Positions 62,084 through 64,000 of a stretch of 64,000 nt of DNA are shown piece after piece (position 1 is the first letter of the stretch; every line of letters starts with the position of its first letter). Under the pieces are notes generated by a model. It saw only the letters and a list, made by a program, of their open reading frames with translations, had not been told where the DNA came from and ran no database searches. The translations under genes were made by a program, and so were the position numbers. Origin of the DNA: Bacteroidales bacterium (GTDB lineage Bacteria > Bacteroidota > Bacteroidia > Bacteroidales > UBA932); contig JAEEVC010000007.1 in the NCBI GenBank assembly GCA_016287075.1, forward strand, positions 58,734 through 122,733, written 5' to 3'.

Positions 62084-62572
62084 AATTTTCATGGCAATAT
62101 GGGCACAGGCCTCGGCATCGGCGAGGGCGTGGTGGTGGTTCCTGAGGTCGTAGCCGCAGGCGGCGGCGACTGTCTGCAGCCGGTGGTTCGGGAGCCTCTT
62201 TCCATAGTATCGTCTCGATGCCCACAGCGTGTCGTGGAATTCATAGTCCGGATAGTCCATCCGGTACACCCGGAACACCTGCTTGAGACAGCCTTCATCG
62301 AAGGGGCTGTTGTGGGCGACCAGGGGCAATCCCTCAATCAGGGGCTCCACCTTCTCCCAGACACGGGGGAACACGGGCGCGTCATCCGTATCCTCGGGGC
62401 CCAGACCGTGGACCTGGCGACAGAACCATTGGTAGTACTCCGGCTCCGGGTGGATCAGGCTATAGAACCGGTCCACGATCACCCCGCCACGCACGACAAC
62501 GACTCCCACGCTGCAAACGCTGCTGGGACACTCGTTGGCGGTCTCGAAATCAATCGCTGCAAAATCCCTCAT
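62078..62572 (-). CDS. DnaQ-like 3'-5' exonuclease
   Basis: 164 aa; FAAIDFETANECPSSVCSVGVVVV, VAHNSPFDEGCL, HHALADAEACAHI. Confidence 0.92.
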   Translation of the reverse strand: MRDFAAIDFETANECPSSVCSVGVVVVRGGVIVDRFYSLIHPEPEYYQWFCRQVHGLGPEDTDDAPVFPRVWEKVEPLIEGLPLVAHNSPFDEGCLKQVFRVYRMDYPDYEFHDTLWASRRYYGKRLPNHRLQTVAAACGYDLRNHHHALADAEACAHIAMKIL

Positions 62573-62608
62573 GGCTTGTAGGATTCATCCATGTGCGCCT
62601 GAACGGGC

Positions 62609-62917
62609 TTAATCTTCCAATACTTCCAGATAGAAACTCACCGGTCGGAAACCGTCGTTACAGGAGATCATCGCGCTCATGGGGTTCTTCATCCACCCGT
62701 CGAAGAAATTGCCTTCCCCCCGGGCCAGTGCTTCCACGAATTCCCGCATCGATCCCCAGGCCGACTCGCACATGCCATTGGGCCGCTTCCCGTCCTCCGA
62801 GATCCAGCTCTGCCCGATCAGGACATCGCAGGCATGGAGGATCGGGTTCTCATACCGGGCCATCAGGTCCGGGTACTCCGTCTTCCTGACGGCCGTAATC
62901 TTCACTCTGTTCATCAT
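62609..62917 (-). CDS. TIGR04076-like family protein
   Basis: MNRVKITAVRKTEYPDLMARYENP...ACDVLIGQSWISEDGKRPNGMCESAWGSMREFVEALARG; start 62917 or 62914. Confidence 0.7.
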   Translation of the reverse strand: MMNRVKITAVRKTEYPDLMARYENPILHACDVLIGQSWISEDGKRPNGMCESAWGSMREFVEALARGEGNFFDGWMKNPMSAMISCNDGFRPVSFYLEVLED

Positions 62918-62960
62918 TTCACTGGATTGCATAGGGGAGTATGGCATTGCCCCGGACCCT

Positions 62961-63428
62961 TCAGCCGAGCGTGATGCTTTCGATTCTCAGGCGCAGCGTT
63001 CCGGAGGGGACCTGTGCTTCGGCGATTTCGCCGACCTTCTTGCCCATCAGGGCGGCGCCGATCGGGGAATTGAGCGAGATCTTGCCAGCCTCGAGGTCCA
63101 TCTCGTGCGGGCTGACGATCTCGAATTTCATGCGGGCATTCGTCGAGAGGTTCGTGAATTCGACCCGGCTCAGCAGGCTGACCCTGTCTTTGGGGAGGGC
63201 GTCGGGGTCGATCACGCGGGAATGCTCCAGGACTTTCTGCAGGAAACGGATGCGGCTGATGGTCTTCGCCTGGTTCCGCCTGGCTTCGCGGTATCCCGCA
63301 TTATCGCTTCGGTCTCCCTGGGCGCTGGCCTCCGTAAGGTCGTCCTTGATCTGGGGGTACACCTCGTTGATAAGATGCTTCAGCTCGGCAGAGATCTCGT
63401 CGTATCGTTGCTTGGATAAGTATTCCAT
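62961..63428 (-). CDS. greA: Transcription elongation factor GreA
   Basis: 155 aa; YLSKQRYDEISAELKHLI, SDNAGYREARRNQA, SPIGAALMGKKVGE. Confidence 0.93.
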   Translation of the reverse strand: MEYLSKQRYDEISAELKHLINEVYPQIKDDLTEASAQGDRSDNAGYREARRNQAKTISRIRFLQKVLEHSRVIDPDALPKDRVSLLSRVEFTNLSTNARMKFEIVSPHEMDLEAGKISLNSPIGAALMGKKVGEIAEAQVPSGTLRLRIESITLG

Positions 63429-63597
63429 GGCTCAAATTTACGCTTTTTTCGGCGAAACACATCAGAGGCCGGTAAAACTGGATTAATTGTACGAATCCTT
63501 CTTTTCCCAAAATAGATTCACGGCTGCCGTGACAGGGTCAAGCGGCAGGTTTTATTTCTATATTTGCATTCGAAAAAACGGGTTTTCATTGTATTCT

Positions 63598-63948
63598 ATG
63601 AAACATACAGCATTTTTACTGGCACTTGTAGCGGCGTTGATGTGCTGCTCGTGCCGCAACAACGCAGCAAAGAGCGGGATAACCCCGGAACAGGCCTTCG
63701 AAGGCGTCAGCAACTATTGCCACGGCGAGTATGACTGGAGCGCGGCAGAAGACAATGGCTCAACGATGACCCTCGAGATGGGAGAGGGGACTGAAACAGA
63801 ATACCAGGTAGTCTTCCGCAGCTATACCGGAGCATACGTGTATTTCTACGTCGACAAGAAAAGCGGCACCACCCGGATGGTGGAGCACGTACCCACCCTT
63901 GGCATCACTGAAGAATCCGGCACCATAGAACTGAAGGATTACTTGTAA
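63598..63948 (+). CDS. Small lipoprotein, conserved hypothetical
   Basis: 116 aa MKHTAFLLALVAALMCCSCRNNAAKSGITPEQAFEGVSNYCHGEYDWS; TATATTTG box upstream. Confidence 0.7.
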   Translation: MKHTAFLLALVAALMCCSCRNNAAKSGITPEQAFEGVSNYCHGEYDWSAAEDNGSTMTLEMGEGTETEYQVVFRSYTGAYVYFYVDKKSGTTRMVEHVPTLGITEESGTIELKDYL

Positions 63949-63949
63949 A

Positions 63950-64000
63950 ATGAAAATCAGAATCACTGCCGTCAGGAAGGCTTCATACCCGGATTTGATG
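63950..64000 (+). CDS. Second TIGR04076-like family protein, cut by right edge
   Basis: MKIRITAVRKASYPDLM..., near-match to MNRVKITAVRKTEYPDLM at 62914; open frame to window end. Confidence 0.6.
   Translation, partial: MKIRITAVRKASYPDLM

Overview
This 64 kb window is gene-dense, high-GC DNA that looks like a Bacteroidetes/Bacteroidales chromosome. The evidence is recurrent TAnnTTTG -7 promoter boxes, FimA/Mfa-type fimbrial proteins, DUF4491, and the parA-parB-DUF5683-mltD gene order. I recognise about 50 CDSs and no rRNA, tRNA or CRISPR. Housekeeping content includes tgt, lptF/G-like, dut, murF, obg, adk, hpt, parAB, glnN, greA and oxyR. Accessory content includes: (i) a fimbrial locus cut by the left edge; (ii) a PP2C/HATPase/STAS partner-switching module; (iii) a tiny lipoprotein plus radical-SAM/SPASM pair; (iv) a minus-strand cluster joining a cysteate synthase-like enzyme to heterodisulfide-reductase-like Fe-S/flavoproteins, an SDR, a VOC protein, an FmdE-like protein and an ECF S-component; (v) an uncharacterised three-gene cassette (zinc-ribbon membrane protein, about 1212-aa single-pass protein, tail-anchored zinc-ribbon protein); (vi) a porin/imelysin/di-heme cytochrome/CcsBA operon divergent from a hemerythrin-LuxR regulator. 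The most unusual DNA-level signal is a pair of dispersed palindromic elements (about 25451-25551 and 37021-37151). Their outer flanks share one orientation, their arms covary, and their 33-nt spacers are inverted relative to the flanks. All calls are by reading the sequence and from memory of protein families; no database search was run.
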